Below, in pieces: positions 18,002 to 27,083 of a DNA stretch of 64,000 nucleotides. How positions within the stretch are numbered: the stretch's first letter is position 1; each line of letters starts with the position of its first letter. Position numbers and translations under genes: made by a program. The notes below the pieces were generated by a model. The model ran no database searches and was not told the origin of the DNA. It was given only the letters and a program-made list of their open reading frames with translations. Origin of the DNA: Bacteroidota bacterium (GTDB lineage Bacteria; Bacteroidota; Bacteroidia; Bacteroidales; Prolixibacteraceae); contig JAHEYT010000032.1 of the NCBI GenBank assembly GCA_023251455.1, positions 59,591 through 123,590 on the forward strand. Direction: 5' to 3'.

Positions 18002-19171
18002 TCATATATTCAGTTTAAAAGCCATTTTTTGAGCGGTTAAAGCTAATTCCGTTGCAAGGAAACAATGATCCTGCGACATGGCTGTTTCGGTTCGGTTGAC
18101 CACATCGCTAACCAATTGCTCGCCATAAGGCATGTACACCTGAGAGCAATCGAAATACTTTGTTTCTTTCTGGTTGACCAAAAACAAGTGATTTTCACCC
18201 TTGCGACCCGCAATGTCAATGTACTTGCGCATTTCAATATAACCTTCGGTGCCTAAAATAAACATTCGGCCATCACCCCAGGTGTCGAGTCCTTCAGGCG
18301 TGAACCAGTCGATACGGATGTATCCCGTGGCGTGAGGACTGCGCACACTCATATCGCCAAAATCGGAATAGTTTGGATATTTCGGATTGTTGAAGTTTCC
18401 GATCTGCGAAAAATTGACTTCAGCTTGTTTGGATCCGGTGTAAAACAGAAACTGGTCGCACTGGTGAGAGCCAATGTCGCATAAAATTCCGCCAGCTTTT
18501 TCAGGATCAAAAAACCAGTCGGGACGGGTTGCAGGTCTCATTCGGTGAGGCCCAACTCCGAGAGTCTGAACCACTTTTCCGATTGCACCGGCCTGAATAA
18601 GTTCTCCCGCTTGCACCGAGGCACGATTGCCTAAACGTTCGCTATATACAATTGAATAAATGCGTTTCGTTTCTTTCTGTACTTTCTTCACCTCTTTCAG
18701 TTGGTCGAAAGTCAATATGCCGGGCTTGTCGGTCATGAAATCTTTTCCTGATTTCATCGCACGGATGCCAATTGGCGCCCGGTCAACAGGAATGGCAGCG
18801 CTGGCAACCAACTGAATGGAATTATCTTCCAGAATTTCGGCTTCGCTTTTGACGACTTTAACCGTTGGATAGCGCTTGGTAAAGTCAGGCAACAATTCGG
18901 GTTCTTTGGAATAAACAGCAACCAGTTGTCCACCACCTTCGATCAATGAGCTTACCATGCCATAAATATGCGAATGATTGATCCCAATGACCGAAAACCG
19001 GATGGATTCTTTGGGAGCCGGACGATTTCCGGGTTGGATGATAATCTCTTCAATCTGCTCATTATTGTTTTGACCTTGGGCAAATAAATCGGCTGGTAAC
19101 ATACTTGCAGCTGCTAAGGCTGAAGCTGAGGCAAACGACTTCCTCAGAAAATTACGTCTGTTCGATTCCAT
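18002..19171 (-). CDS. Tat-exported Gfo/Idh/MocA-family oxidoreductase
   Basis: This 389-residue NAD(P)-dependent dehydrogenase-type protein has a twin-arginine signal (NRRNFLRKSF, residues 4-32), so it probably acts in the periplasm with a tightly held cofactor. The Rossmann opening is VIGINHSH (61-68). The catalytic DKPG motif (Lys149, Pro150) and the C-terminal-domain motif GGILCDIGSHQCDQF (His236) are present. Exported members of this family have been linked to oxidation of sugars to 3-keto sugars. It is the third gene of an operon after the GntP permease and an exported isomerase-like protein (55-nt gap), which supports a sugar or sugar-acid pathway. Substrate unknown. Confidence 0.85.
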   Translation of the reverse strand: MESNRRNFLRKSFASASALAAASMLPADLFAQGQNNNEQIEEIIIQPGNRPAPKESIRFSVIGINHSHIYGMVSSLIEGGGQLVAVYSKEPELLPDFTKRYPTVKVVKSEAEILEDNSIQLVASAAIPVDRAPIGIRAMKSGKDFMTDKPGILTFDQLKEVKKVQKETKRIYSIVYSERLGNRASVQAGELIQAGAIGKVVQTLGVGPHRMRPATRPDWFFDPEKAGGILCDIGSHQCDQFLFYTGSKQAEVNFSQIGNFNNPKYPNYSDFGDMSVRSPHATGYIRIDWFTPEGLDTWGDGRMFILGTEGYIEMRKYIDIAGRKGENHLFLVNQKETKYFDCSQVYMPYGEQLVSDVVNRTETAMSQDHCFLATELALTAQKMAFKLNI

Positions 19172-19226
19172 ATGGTGTGTTTTTTTGGGTTACAATATAA
19201 ATTTTTGAAAATAATGGGATTTACTT

Positions 19227-20114
19227 TTACTCACCCACTTTTTTCATCGCTTCCCTGACTTCGTTCAGAAATTGGGGAACTTTTACTTTTGGATCGCCTT
19301 CTCCGAGGGTTTCAATCGGTAGATAGCCCCGGTAGCCCGATTCTTTAATGATTTTCATTAACCGGTCAACATCAGTCTTTTGCTCCATCCCGTTAATAAA
19401 CAGGTTTTCTTTGAGTTGCCAGTTCACGGCATAAGGTATGGTCTGCGCAATTTCGCTGTACGGATCAGTGCGGTAGCTGCCAATATCGAGAATCAAGCCA
19501 AACCAGTCGGAGTTGACCCGCTTGATGACTTCGATGGTCTGATCGGCAGTTTTGATAAAATCGTTGTGATTCTGGATGGCAACCACCACACCATGTGCCT
19601 TTCCAAATTCAGCACATTCTTTGAAGTCGGCCACCATATAATCAACCACCTTTTCACGCGCCAGGCCTTTGGTATCAGCCGTTCCGGAGAAAACACGAAT
19701 AACCGGCGCACCCAGTTTTTCGGCAGCAACAATCCAGTTTTTGACCAGTTCAACACTGGCTTTGCGTTTAGCCTGATCGGGATCGGTAAAATCGTTGCGC
19801 ACACCGGTTCCGCTTATTTCGAGCCCCAACAAAAAGGCTTTTTGTTTGATGTGGTAAAGGTATTCGTCGGAAGGAACTTCAGGATATCCGGGGAAATAAT
19901 AAGCGGTAATATCAACGGCATCGAATTGATTGGCGGCACAAAATTCAAGCAATTGGTCGAGGTTCATTTCGCCTTTTGTCAATGGTCCGTTGAATGAATA
20001 GGCATTCAGGCTTGTTTTCAGTTTCGCCGGAAGTTTTTCGAATGATTTGCCCTGAAGTTGAAACGTACCCATCAGGAAACAAACCAAGATGATTGCGAAT
20101 GAAATTCGTTTCAT
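19227..20114 (-). CDS. Exported sugar phosphate isomerase/epimerase-like TIM-barrel protein
   Basis: This 295-residue AP-endonuclease-2/xylose-isomerase-like TIM barrel carries a signal peptide (to about 22). Visible family features include FCAANQFDAVDITAYYFPG near the start, NHNDF in the middle and LILDIGSYR near residue 210, positions that usually supply metal ligands (Glu/Asp/His). Export is unusual for a true sugar-phosphate enzyme and suggests a periplasmic sugar epimerase, or a lyase of the 3-keto-glycoside type. It lies 19 nt downstream of GntP and 55 nt upstream of the Gfo/Idh/MocA gene, on one transcript. Confidence 0.78.
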   Translation of the reverse strand: MKRISFAIILVCFLMGTFQLQGKSFEKLPAKLKTSLNAYSFNGPLTKGEMNLDQLLEFCAANQFDAVDITAYYFPGYPEVPSDEYLYHIKQKAFLLGLEISGTGVRNDFTDPDQAKRKASVELVKNWIVAAEKLGAPVIRVFSGTADTKGLAREKVVDYMVADFKECAEFGKAHGVVVAIQNHNDFIKTADQTIEVIKRVNSDWFGLILDIGSYRTDPYSEIAQTIPYAVNWQLKENLFINGMEQKTDVDRLMKIIKESGYRGYLPIETLGEGDPKVKVPQFLNEVREAMKKVGE

Positions 20115-20133
20115 ACTTCAGGTTTTAAATTGT

Positions 20134-21555
20134 TTAGATAAATATACTCATTATCAAAACGGTAATAATCCCCACAACTCCAACGGTCGATTCCATCACG
20201 GTCCAGGTTTGGAATGTTTGTTTGATGCTCAGTCCGAAATATTCTTTAAACATCCAAAATCCGGAGTCGTTGAAATGCGACCACATTACACTTCCGGCGC
20301 CGGTGGCCAGCACCATCAGTTCGGGCGAAGTCCCCATTTGCTGGGCCATGGGCAGCATGATCGGGGCTGTTGTCAGTGAAGCGACCGTTGCTGAACCGGT
20401 TGCTAATCTGAAAATGGAAGAAATCAGGAAAGCCATCAGTAGTGGGTTCATTTGTATGTTATCCGAGATAGACCGAATGTATTCGATCACATGACTGTCT
20501 TTTAAAACCTGCGAGAATGCGCCTCCTCCGGCGATAATGAGTACAATCATCGAGATAGCGCCGATTGATTTAGCCGAACTGTTCATCACATCGTCCATGC
20601 TTTTTCCCTTGCGCAGCCCAAGTGTGAAAATGGCTACAATCACCGCCATGAAAAGCGCAATATTGGCATCGCTCATAAATTTGAAGAAGGTGAGAATACC
20701 CGATATAATATTTGTAGACTGAGGACTAAATCCCTTTGCAGTAAAGATATGCTGGTAAAAACCGGTGATGCTTTCGATTCCCATCTTGGTGAGTTCAGTT
20801 TTGGCAGGTGGTGGCCCAAAAGCTAAATCGGTTAATGCGCCAAGTAACATTAAAATAATCGGAGTCACTGCACAAAGAATGCTGATTCCCAATCCGGGGA
20901 GTTCGCTTTTCTCGAATTTCCGCTCCTGAAAAAGGTCGGCTGGCGGAGTAACCACAATCTTTTTTGTGAAGCGTGATAACCAGACCCCACCAATCAAACA
21001 AGCCGGAATCATCGGAATCAGTCCGTATAGCAATACTTTGTTGACATCAGCCTCGTAAATAAACGAAACGTAAGTTGGGGCAGGGTGGGGCGGCAAAAAA
21101 CAATGTGCCACCGACAATGCCGAACACAATGGAAGCGCCAGCCAGATAGTGGGTAATTTGGTTGTAGCAGCGAATGTAAAAATCAATGGGATTAAAACCA
21201 GGAAGCTGGCGTTGTACATCATGGGCAAGCCAACCAAAAAGCCGGTGATCAGCAGCGCGTACTGTATGTTTTTCAGACCCATAAAGTCAATCATCCGGAA
21301 AGTGATGGTGTGGGCAGCGCCGCTTTCTTCCAGTATTTTTCCGAGCATGGCGCCAAAAGCCAGAATCAAAACGATTTTCCCCATGGTATCGCCAACGCCT
21401 TTCAGCACGGAATCGAGAATGTCCAGCGGATTCATGCTGCTCAACAATCCAACAGCGAAAGAAGTGATGAGTAAGGCCAGAAAGGCATTGATTTTGAATT
21501 TGCTGATGAGCAGCAATAAGATAAGTATTCCGATACCGACAATGATAAGAGGCAT
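20134..21555 (-). CDS. GntP-family gluconate/sugar-acid:H+ symporter
   Basis: This 473-residue inner-membrane transporter has about 12 hydrophobic segments across its whole length. Family features include LILAFGAMLGKILEESGAA (about 62-80), GLPMMYNASF, and LPPHPAPT (about 152-160), the proline/histidine motif of GntP proteins. It is expected to import gluconate or related aldonic or uronic acids by proton symport. It is first in an operon with the exported isomerase-like and Gfo/Idh/MocA proteins. A near-consensus -7 box (tatcttta) lies just upstream on the minus strand, one base off. Confidence 0.9.
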   Translation of the reverse strand: MPLIIVGIGILILLLLISKFKINAFLALLITSFAVGLLSSMNPLDILDSVLKGVGDTMGKIVLILAFGAMLGKILEESGAAHTITFRMIDFMGLKNIQYALLITGFLVGLPMMYNASFLVLIPLIFTFAATTKLPTIWLALPLCSALSVAHCFLPPHPAPTYVSFIYEADVNKVLLYGLIPMIPACLIGGVWLSRFTKKIVVTPPADLFQERKFEKSELPGLGISILCAVTPIILMLLGALTDLAFGPPPAKTELTKMGIESITGFYQHIFTAKGFSPQSTNIISGILTFFKFMSDANIALFMAVIVAIFTLGLRKGKSMDDVMNSSAKSIGAISMIVLIIAGGGAFSQVLKDSHVIEYIRSISDNIQMNPLLMAFLISSIFRLATGSATVASLTTAPIMLPMAQQMGTSPELMVLATGAGSVMWSHFNDSGFWMFKEYFGLSIKQTFQTWTVMESTVGVVGIITVLIMSIFI

Positions 21556-21677
21556 AGCAGTTTTAGTTATGTAGTTTGGCTAAAGATAAAAATTTTTTGG
21601 AGACAACTATAAGTGCGAAGATTTAGCTGTAACTTTAACATATTTACGTTCACCAATATGACCTAATATACTTGAAA

Positions 21678-22406
21678 ATGATAAAACTGGTTTCTCCGAT
21701 TCTAATATGTTTCTTTATTTTAATGTTGAGCTGTAAAAAGGACAATGACGTATCCAATTTGGTTCTCAGGATTAAGTTGTATGATGAAAATGGTTATTCA
21801 GTTTCTGATAAATCAGATATAAAAATTCTATTAGGCAGAGGACTGGAATCATTTCATGGTGTTACTGATTCAAAAGGAGAGTGTAGTTTTAGTAATTTCC
21901 CCTATGGTATTTTTAATGTAAAACTCGAAAAGAATGGGTTTGTCTCAGAATATATGAATCCTGAACTGACTTATCATGAAAATGATACTTTAAATGTTCA
22001 CAGCTACAATATGGTTGAAGTACCTAATTTTGAGATTATTATAGACAGTATTGCCAAAAGTACCTCTTTATTACATACTGGATACTTTGGATATTCCAAG
22101 TTGAAGAATACGAAAGGGAAGCCTTTAATTCAATATAATTCAAGAGTTTATTTCAGCGACAAAGCTGATGTTTCAAAGGATAATTGTCTGTTTTATCTTT
22201 ATGGGCCAATTTTGATCTGGTTTATAGATGGCGATAATTGCAAAGTTTGGATAAGAAATCTAAATGGTGGTAATCTCATTCCTTCTGGTTATGAAACGTT
22301 GTATGTCAGAATTTATCCGCATGCATTTAATGGAGATTGGTATTTATTTCGGGATGAGGTATTTGGGAAACCCTCTGAAGTTTTCAAATGGAAAGTTGTT
22401 TATTGA
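21678..22406 (+). CDS. Putative lipoprotein with CarboxypepD_reg/Ig-like N-terminal fold
   Basis: This 242-residue predicted lipoprotein has a hydrophobic signal ending in MLSC (Cys19) followed by KKDND. Residues ~25-100 look like an Ig-like/carboxypeptidase-regulatory repeat (VLRIKLYDENGYSVSD, GVTDSKGECSFSNFPYGIFNVKLEKNGF), as in prealbumin-like folds. The rest is not recognisable. It is alone between divergent and convergent genes, visibly more AT-rich than its neighbours, and followed by a strong terminator, so it may be a recent acquisition. ATG 21678 is preferred to TTG 21672. No function can be assigned. Confidence 0.7.
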   Translation: MIKLVSPILICFFILMLSCKKDNDVSNLVLRIKLYDENGYSVSDKSDIKILLGRGLESFHGVTDSKGECSFSNFPYGIFNVKLEKNGFVSEYMNPELTYHENDTLNVHSYNMVEVPNFEIIIDSIAKSTSLLHTGYFGYSKLKNTKGKPLIQYNSRVYFSDKADVSKDNCLFYLYGPILIWFIDGDNCKVWIRNLNGGNLIPSGYETLYVRIYPHAFNGDWYLFRDEVFGKPSEVFKWKVVY

Positions 22407-22407
22407 A

Positions 22408-22456
22408 AAATCAGGTAAAGTGAAATCGACCGATCTCGCTTTACCTGATTTAATTT
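22408..22456. terminator. Bidirectional terminator between the orphan lipoprotein and PUL2
   Basis: A perfect 13-bp stem (22408-22420 with 22439-22451) with an 18-nt loop ends both the plus-strand lipoprotein gene and the minus-strand GH92 transcript. Confidence 0.8.
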
Positions 22457-22472
22457 GATAGGAATTGATTGT

Positions 22473-24761
22473 TTATTTCTTTAATTCGTTTGTAAACGAA
22501 TAAGGAAAATCCTTATCGTCAATTCCACGTTTCATATTTGGCTGGTCGCTCATTTTGAAATTGATTGTCGCACCTTTCATCAGTTCGGTGTAACTCAGCC
22601 AGTTTTTACTGTATTCTGATCCGTTGAAAGTCATAGACTGAATGTATTTATTGTCAGCGCTGTTTTCAGGAGCGTTCAGGATAACTTCTTTCCCGTTTTC
22701 GAGTTTCACGGTAATTTTTTTGAAGAGCGGTGCACCTAAAACATACTGGTCGGCTGCGGGAGTAACCGGGTAGAAGCCCATGGCCGAGAACACATACCAG
22801 GCCGATGTTTGTCCGTTATCTTCGTCGCCGCAATAGCCGTCAGGTGTTGGGGCATACATGCGGTTCATCACTTCGCGCACCCATTTCTGGGTTTTCCATG
22901 GCTGACCTGCGTAGTTGTACAGGTAAATCATGTGCTGAATCGGTTGATTTCCATGTGCATAGTTGCCCATGTTCATGATCTGCATTTCGCGGATTTCGTG
23001 GATTACCTGTCCGTAGTACGAATCGTCGAAGATTGGAGGAACCACAAAAACCGAATCAAGCATGTGTACAAATTCCTTTTTGCCACCCATCAGGTTAATT
23101 AAACCCTGAACGTCGTGCAATACCGACCAGGTGTAGTGCCAGCTGTTTCCTTCGGTAAACGCATCACCCCATTTGAAAGGGTTGAATGGTTTCTGGAAAG
23201 TTCCATCCTGATTTTTACCACGCATCAGCTTGGTTTCCGGATCGAATACATTGCGGTAATTCTGGCTGCGTTTGGCAAACAAGTCGATTTCTTCCTGAGG
23301 GCGTTTAAGCTCCTTTGCCAGTTTCCAAATTGTCCAGTCGGCAAAAGCATATTCGAGCGTGCGGGCTGTGTTCTCGTTGATTTTTACATCGTAAGGAACG
23401 TATCCCAGCTTATTGTAATAGTCAACACCTTTGCGGCCAACAGAAGTTAGCGGACCTTCGGTTTTGCTGTTTTTTACAACTGCTTCGTAAAGCGTATTGA
23501 TGTCGTATCCACGGGCGCCTTTCAGATAAGCATCGGCAATTAAAGTGGCCGAGTTTGAGCCAATCATACAGTCGCGGTGGCCCGGGCTGGCCCACTCCGG
23601 AAGGAATCCACTTTCTTTATAAGCGTTTACCAAACCTTCCTGAATTTGTGCATTCAGGCTTGGGTACATCAGGTTGAAGAATGGGAAAACAGCACGGAAT
23701 GTGTCCCAGAAACCATTGTCGGTGAACATGGCTCCCGGTAAAACTTGTCCGTTGTAAGGACTGTAATGAACCATTTTGCCGTCTTTGTCGAACTCGAAAA
23801 ACTTGCGTGGGAACAACATGGCACGGTACAAACACGAATAAAAAGTTTTAACCTGATCGGAGGTTCCGCCTTCAACTGCAATGCGCGACAGTTCTTTGTT
23901 CCAGATGTCTTTACCTTTCTGGCAAACCTGATCGAAATTGTCTTTACCCAATTCTTTCAGGTTCAGTTCGGCCTGATCGAAACTAATGAACGACGAAGCG
24001 ATGCGGGCATGAACCTGTTCGCCTTTTTTGGTAGTGAACCGGATGGCAGCGCCCACGTGGTTATCGGTCAATTCCGATTTTCCTGAAACGATTTTATTGT
24101 TGCTCCAGGCCGAACTTTCAGAAAAAGCCTTATCGAACTTAATGACAAAAAAGTTCTTGAAATTCGCCGGAACACCGCCACTGTTGCGGGTAGTGTAGCC
24201 AATAATTTTGTTTTCTGAAGGAATGACTTTGATGTACGAACCTTTGTCGAAAGCGTCGATAATTACCCATGATTTTTCGTTTTCAGGAAAAGTGAAACGG
24301 AACATAGCAGCCCGTTCGGTTGGTGTAATTTCGGTAGTTACATCGTAATCGGCCAGGTAAACACTGTAATAATGAGGTCGGGCAGTTTCGGCTTTGTGCG
24401 AGAACCAGCTGGCACGTTCTTCACCAGCAATCTTCAATTCGCCGGTCATCGGGAAAAGCGAAAATTGGCCGTAATCGTTTATCCACGGACTGGGCTGATG
24501 TGTTTGTTTGAACCCCTGAATTTTATAGGCATCATAGGCATAAACCCAACCGTCGCCCATTTTGGCCGTTTGCGGAGTCCAGAAATTCATTCCCCAGGGC
24601 AGCGCAATGGCTGGGTAGGTGTTTCCGTTCGAAAGTTTAAACTCTGAATCGGAGCCCATCAGTGTGTTGACATTGTCAACCGGAGAAAGGGTCTGAGCCT
24701 GAAGATTGAACGTAAGTAAAACCATCAGGAGCAGTGAAAAAGAAATCGTAATACGTTTCAT
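22473..24761 (-). CDS. Glycoside hydrolase family 92 alpha-mannosidase (first of two)
   Basis: This 762-residue exported GH92 exo-alpha-mannosidase is a calcium-dependent inverting enzyme of the kind that trims alpha-1,2/1,3/1,4-mannosides. The signal peptide ends near residue 22 (LQAQ). GH92 signatures: an N-terminal beta-sandwich (VDNVNTLMGSDS, NGNTYPAIALPWGMNFWTP), then an (alpha/alpha)6 domain with DNGFWDTFRAVFPFFNLMYP, TEGNSWHYTWSVLHD and GDEDNGQTSAWYVFSAMGFYPV, where the 645-651 segment carries the catalytic-base/calcium Asp pair. ATG 24761 gives a clean signal peptide; an in-frame ATG at 24794 is less likely. It has its own -7 box, so it may be transcribed apart from the other PUL2 enzymes. 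Confidence 0.92.
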   Translation of the reverse strand: MKRITISFSLLLMVLLTFNLQAQTLSPVDNVNTLMGSDSEFKLSNGNTYPAIALPWGMNFWTPQTAKMGDGWVYAYDAYKIQGFKQTHQPSPWINDYGQFSLFPMTGELKIAGEERASWFSHKAETARPHYYSVYLADYDVTTEITPTERAAMFRFTFPENEKSWVIIDAFDKGSYIKVIPSENKIIGYTTRNSGGVPANFKNFFVIKFDKAFSESSAWSNNKIVSGKSELTDNHVGAAIRFTTKKGEQVHARIASSFISFDQAELNLKELGKDNFDQVCQKGKDIWNKELSRIAVEGGTSDQVKTFYSCLYRAMLFPRKFFEFDKDGKMVHYSPYNGQVLPGAMFTDNGFWDTFRAVFPFFNLMYPSLNAQIQEGLVNAYKESGFLPEWASPGHRDCMIGSNSATLIADAYLKGARGYDINTLYEAVVKNSKTEGPLTSVGRKGVDYYNKLGYVPYDVKINENTARTLEYAFADWTIWKLAKELKRPQEEIDLFAKRSQNYRNVFDPETKLMRGKNQDGTFQKPFNPFKWGDAFTEGNSWHYTWSVLHDVQGLINLMGGKKEFVHMLDSVFVVPPIFDDSYYGQVIHEIREMQIMNMGNYAHGNQPIQHMIYLYNYAGQPWKTQKWVREVMNRMYAPTPDGYCGDEDNGQTSAWYVFSAMGFYPVTPAADQYVLGAPLFKKITVKLENGKEVILNAPENSADNKYIQSMTFNGSEYSKNWLSYTELMKGATINFKMSDQPNMKRGIDDKDFPYSFTNELKK

Positions 24762-24823
24762 GCGTTTATTTATTGGTTTGAGTTCTGAAATCATTATGAT
24801 TTATATCTGAATTTTAATCGGTT

Positions 24824-24831
24824 CAAAAATA
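24824..24831 (-). promoter_or_regulatory. -7 promoter box upstream of the GH92 gene
   Basis: The minus strand reads tatttttg, a full match to TAnnTTTG, 63 nt before the chosen start codon. The -33 element is not clear. Confidence 0.45.
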
Positions 24832-24891
24832 GTAATTAAAGCTTATTCGAAGATTTGTTCTTAATACATCTTATCAACATAAATTACTCAG

Positions 24892-26874
24892 CTATTTATT
24901 CCAAAAATCAGGCATGGCACCGTGTCCACGAGGTTTAACCGGTGCCTGATCAACGGGTTGAAGCTTACCAGTATGAATTTCGAACAGGCGCTCCGATGTT
25001 TTCATAACGGCTTCAACCTGGTATTGGTAGGGGCGGTCGGTTACGTCAACCATTCCGCAGTTGTAGTTTTCACCGTCGCGCCGGCCAGTTAAATCTTGAT
25101 CGCACCATTGAAAATAAGCTGTACCAATTAATCCGGGATGCTGATATGCCCGTTCGGTATAATAGCGGTATGCCACTCCGCGTTCCTGCTGCGAATTGAC
25201 CTGCCACAGCGATTGGGCCATTCCGCGGTCAACTGTTCCGAAGTGATACTCGCCAATTATCATGGGTAGTCCAGTGATTTCGGCAGCCCGGTCCATCATC
25301 TCCTTTTTCGGGTAAAGATCGTAGCAGTTAAAGCTAAACACATCGAAAACATCCTTGCAGATTTCAAGAATTTCATGGTCAATACCCATCACATTTCCGA
25401 AGCGGATGCCCAGGTTGAGGTGGTTCGGATCGTATTTTTGGATCGATAGGTCAACGGTTTCGAGGAAAGTACGGAAGGTTTTAAAAATAAATTGTTTCCG
25501 GCGTTCAGGAGTATCGCCTTTGGCCAGCCAGGCTTTTAGTTCGGTTTTAATGGGTTTTTCAGGGCCATCCAGAATCATGCTGCAAAGTCGTTCTTCCTGC
25601 TCCAGCCACGAAGGTTCGTTGCCGGTGAAATAGCCAATCAGCCACGGATTATTTTTGTATTGTTCAACCGATGCTTTGCAACCCGCATCAACTTTCGAGG
25701 CAAAATCGGTGGCATAAACATCGGGTAATCCCATCAGGCCTCCTTCAATTCCCACATCGCGTAGTTGAAACATGAAGGCTTTTTTATTCATCTGCATCAC
25801 CTCGGGGCTCGACCAGTTTCCAATGGTATTTAGTCCCCATTTGTCCATCCGTTTGACGATCATCTCGCGCGATTTTTCCGGATAGCCTTCGCCATAACGG
25901 CGGAATAAATTCCATGCACCAAACGATGCTCCACGGCGCGGCGAATTGGCGTTTAAATCTTGTGGAGGCAGTTCCTTGTACATGCCGTTGCGCTTATCCA
26001 GATCGCGAATGTTTCCGCCGCCGCCCGGGCTCACACAATCAACCCCATGCGATAGAAACAGGTATCCATCTGGATCGACAAACCACCATTTGCCATCGAT
26101 TTTTTCGGTATGGAAGAAGCCGGTGACTTTGCCTTTTGCCTGAAGGTAACCACCATATTTGGAGTAGTTGTAAAGATTTACGGCAACAGTTCGGTCCATC
26201 ATTTCCCCAGTTGTTTCATTAACTTTCCGAGAATTTTTTGTTGGAATGATCTCTTTATCCTCTGTTTCCCATTCGTTTTTCAGTTGCTCAAGCGAATGGA
26301 TTTTGCCTTCGTATTCGCACAAGTTCGATTGTCCGAATTCGTCAACAGCTGGTTTGTTTTCCAGATATTGGTCTCCGGGATCTTCCACCGAAAGGGCTAT
26401 AGAGCGAAGTTCAAAAGTTGGGTTATTGATCGGGGCGTTCATGCGGATGCCAATGGAATCGACGCCTTGAAGCGGACCACGTTTCCCGCCAAGATTGATC
26501 CATCCGGTGTAACGGGGCTGGTTGTAGGTTGCTGCCAAATCGAGCGCTGCATCGGGCAAACGGCGGTAAAATTTTAGCGGAATAGCGAGTTTGTTCCAGC
26601 CATTGGGGGTGTAGCTCATCACGCGCAGTTCGTTGTAACCGGTTGCGGTGGTAAAACCGATATGAAAACGTTGCGAAGTGGTAATCCTGAATTCGAGTAC
26701 TACAAAATTGTAGTTGTCCCAGTTTGTCGGGAGTCCGGGCGAAATATCACGGATGGCAAATTTTTGTCCGGAGACTTCTTTATTGCTATCGAACTGAATT
26801 TTGACAGGTTTCTGTGCCCGAACGGATAGGCATAAAAGAATAACAACTAAACTCAGGCATAATCTAAGTTTCAT
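24892..26874 (-). CDS. Secreted clan GH-A glycoside hydrolase, agarase/GH50-like
   Basis: This 660-residue secreted enzyme has a signal peptide to about 20. Residues ~25-165 form a carbohydrate-binding-like sandwich. A TIM barrel starts near 250 with GKWWFVDPDGYLFLSHGVDCV, a segment typical of agarase-like GH50 relatives. Acid/base candidate Glu420 is in YFTGNEPSW after strand 4 and nucleophile candidate Glu542 is in MIIGEYHFG at strand 7, the clan GH-A arrangement. A seaweed substrate makes little sense inside an alpha-mannan type locus, so the true specificity is likely something else, perhaps a beta-linked branch or core sugar. It lies after the GH125 terminator and may have its own weak promoter (tattttta at 26914-26921, minus). 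Confidence 0.75.
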   Translation of the reverse strand: MKLRLCLSLVVILLCLSVRAQKPVKIQFDSNKEVSGQKFAIRDISPGLPTNWDNYNFVVLEFRITTSQRFHIGFTTATGYNELRVMSYTPNGWNKLAIPLKFYRRLPDAALDLAATYNQPRYTGWINLGGKRGPLQGVDSIGIRMNAPINNPTFELRSIALSVEDPGDQYLENKPAVDEFGQSNLCEYEGKIHSLEQLKNEWETEDKEIIPTKNSRKVNETTGEMMDRTVAVNLYNYSKYGGYLQAKGKVTGFFHTEKIDGKWWFVDPDGYLFLSHGVDCVSPGGGGNIRDLDKRNGMYKELPPQDLNANSPRRGASFGAWNLFRRYGEGYPEKSREMIVKRMDKWGLNTIGNWSSPEVMQMNKKAFMFQLRDVGIEGGLMGLPDVYATDFASKVDAGCKASVEQYKNNPWLIGYFTGNEPSWLEQEERLCSMILDGPEKPIKTELKAWLAKGDTPERRKQFIFKTFRTFLETVDLSIQKYDPNHLNLGIRFGNVMGIDHEILEICKDVFDVFSFNCYDLYPKKEMMDRAAEITGLPMIIGEYHFGTVDRGMAQSLWQVNSQQERGVAYRYYTERAYQHPGLIGTAYFQWCDQDLTGRRDGENYNCGMVDVTDRPYQYQVEAVMKTSERLFEIHTGKLQPVDQAPVKPRGHGAMPDFWNK

Positions 26875-27010
26875 GGTTTTGGTTTTAAGTTGGGTTCTGA
26901 ATGGTTTAGGTGCTAAAAATATGCAATTTTTTGAAGCCCTTAATCAAATTTCCCGATAGTATTTTCTCTTTTTACATTTTATCCTGAAGCCTGTTTTACA
27001 TTGAAATCAT

Positions 27011-27042
27011 ATAAAAAGGGCTGAGTGGTTATCTCAGCCCTT
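27011..27042 (-). terminator. Terminator after the GH125 gene
   Basis: A perfect 10-bp stem (27016-27025 with 27033-27042) is followed on the minus strand by a T-run. It ends the GH76-GH97-GH92-GH125 transcript. Confidence 0.8.
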
Positions 27043-27083
27043 AACTAAACACTTAAATTTAATTTATGAAAAGAGAACAAATT

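Noticed and set aside
19380..19997. Plus-strand 205-codon frame opposite the isomerase-like gene
   Set aside because: Antisense shadow; composition is Phe/Ile-rich without domain signals.
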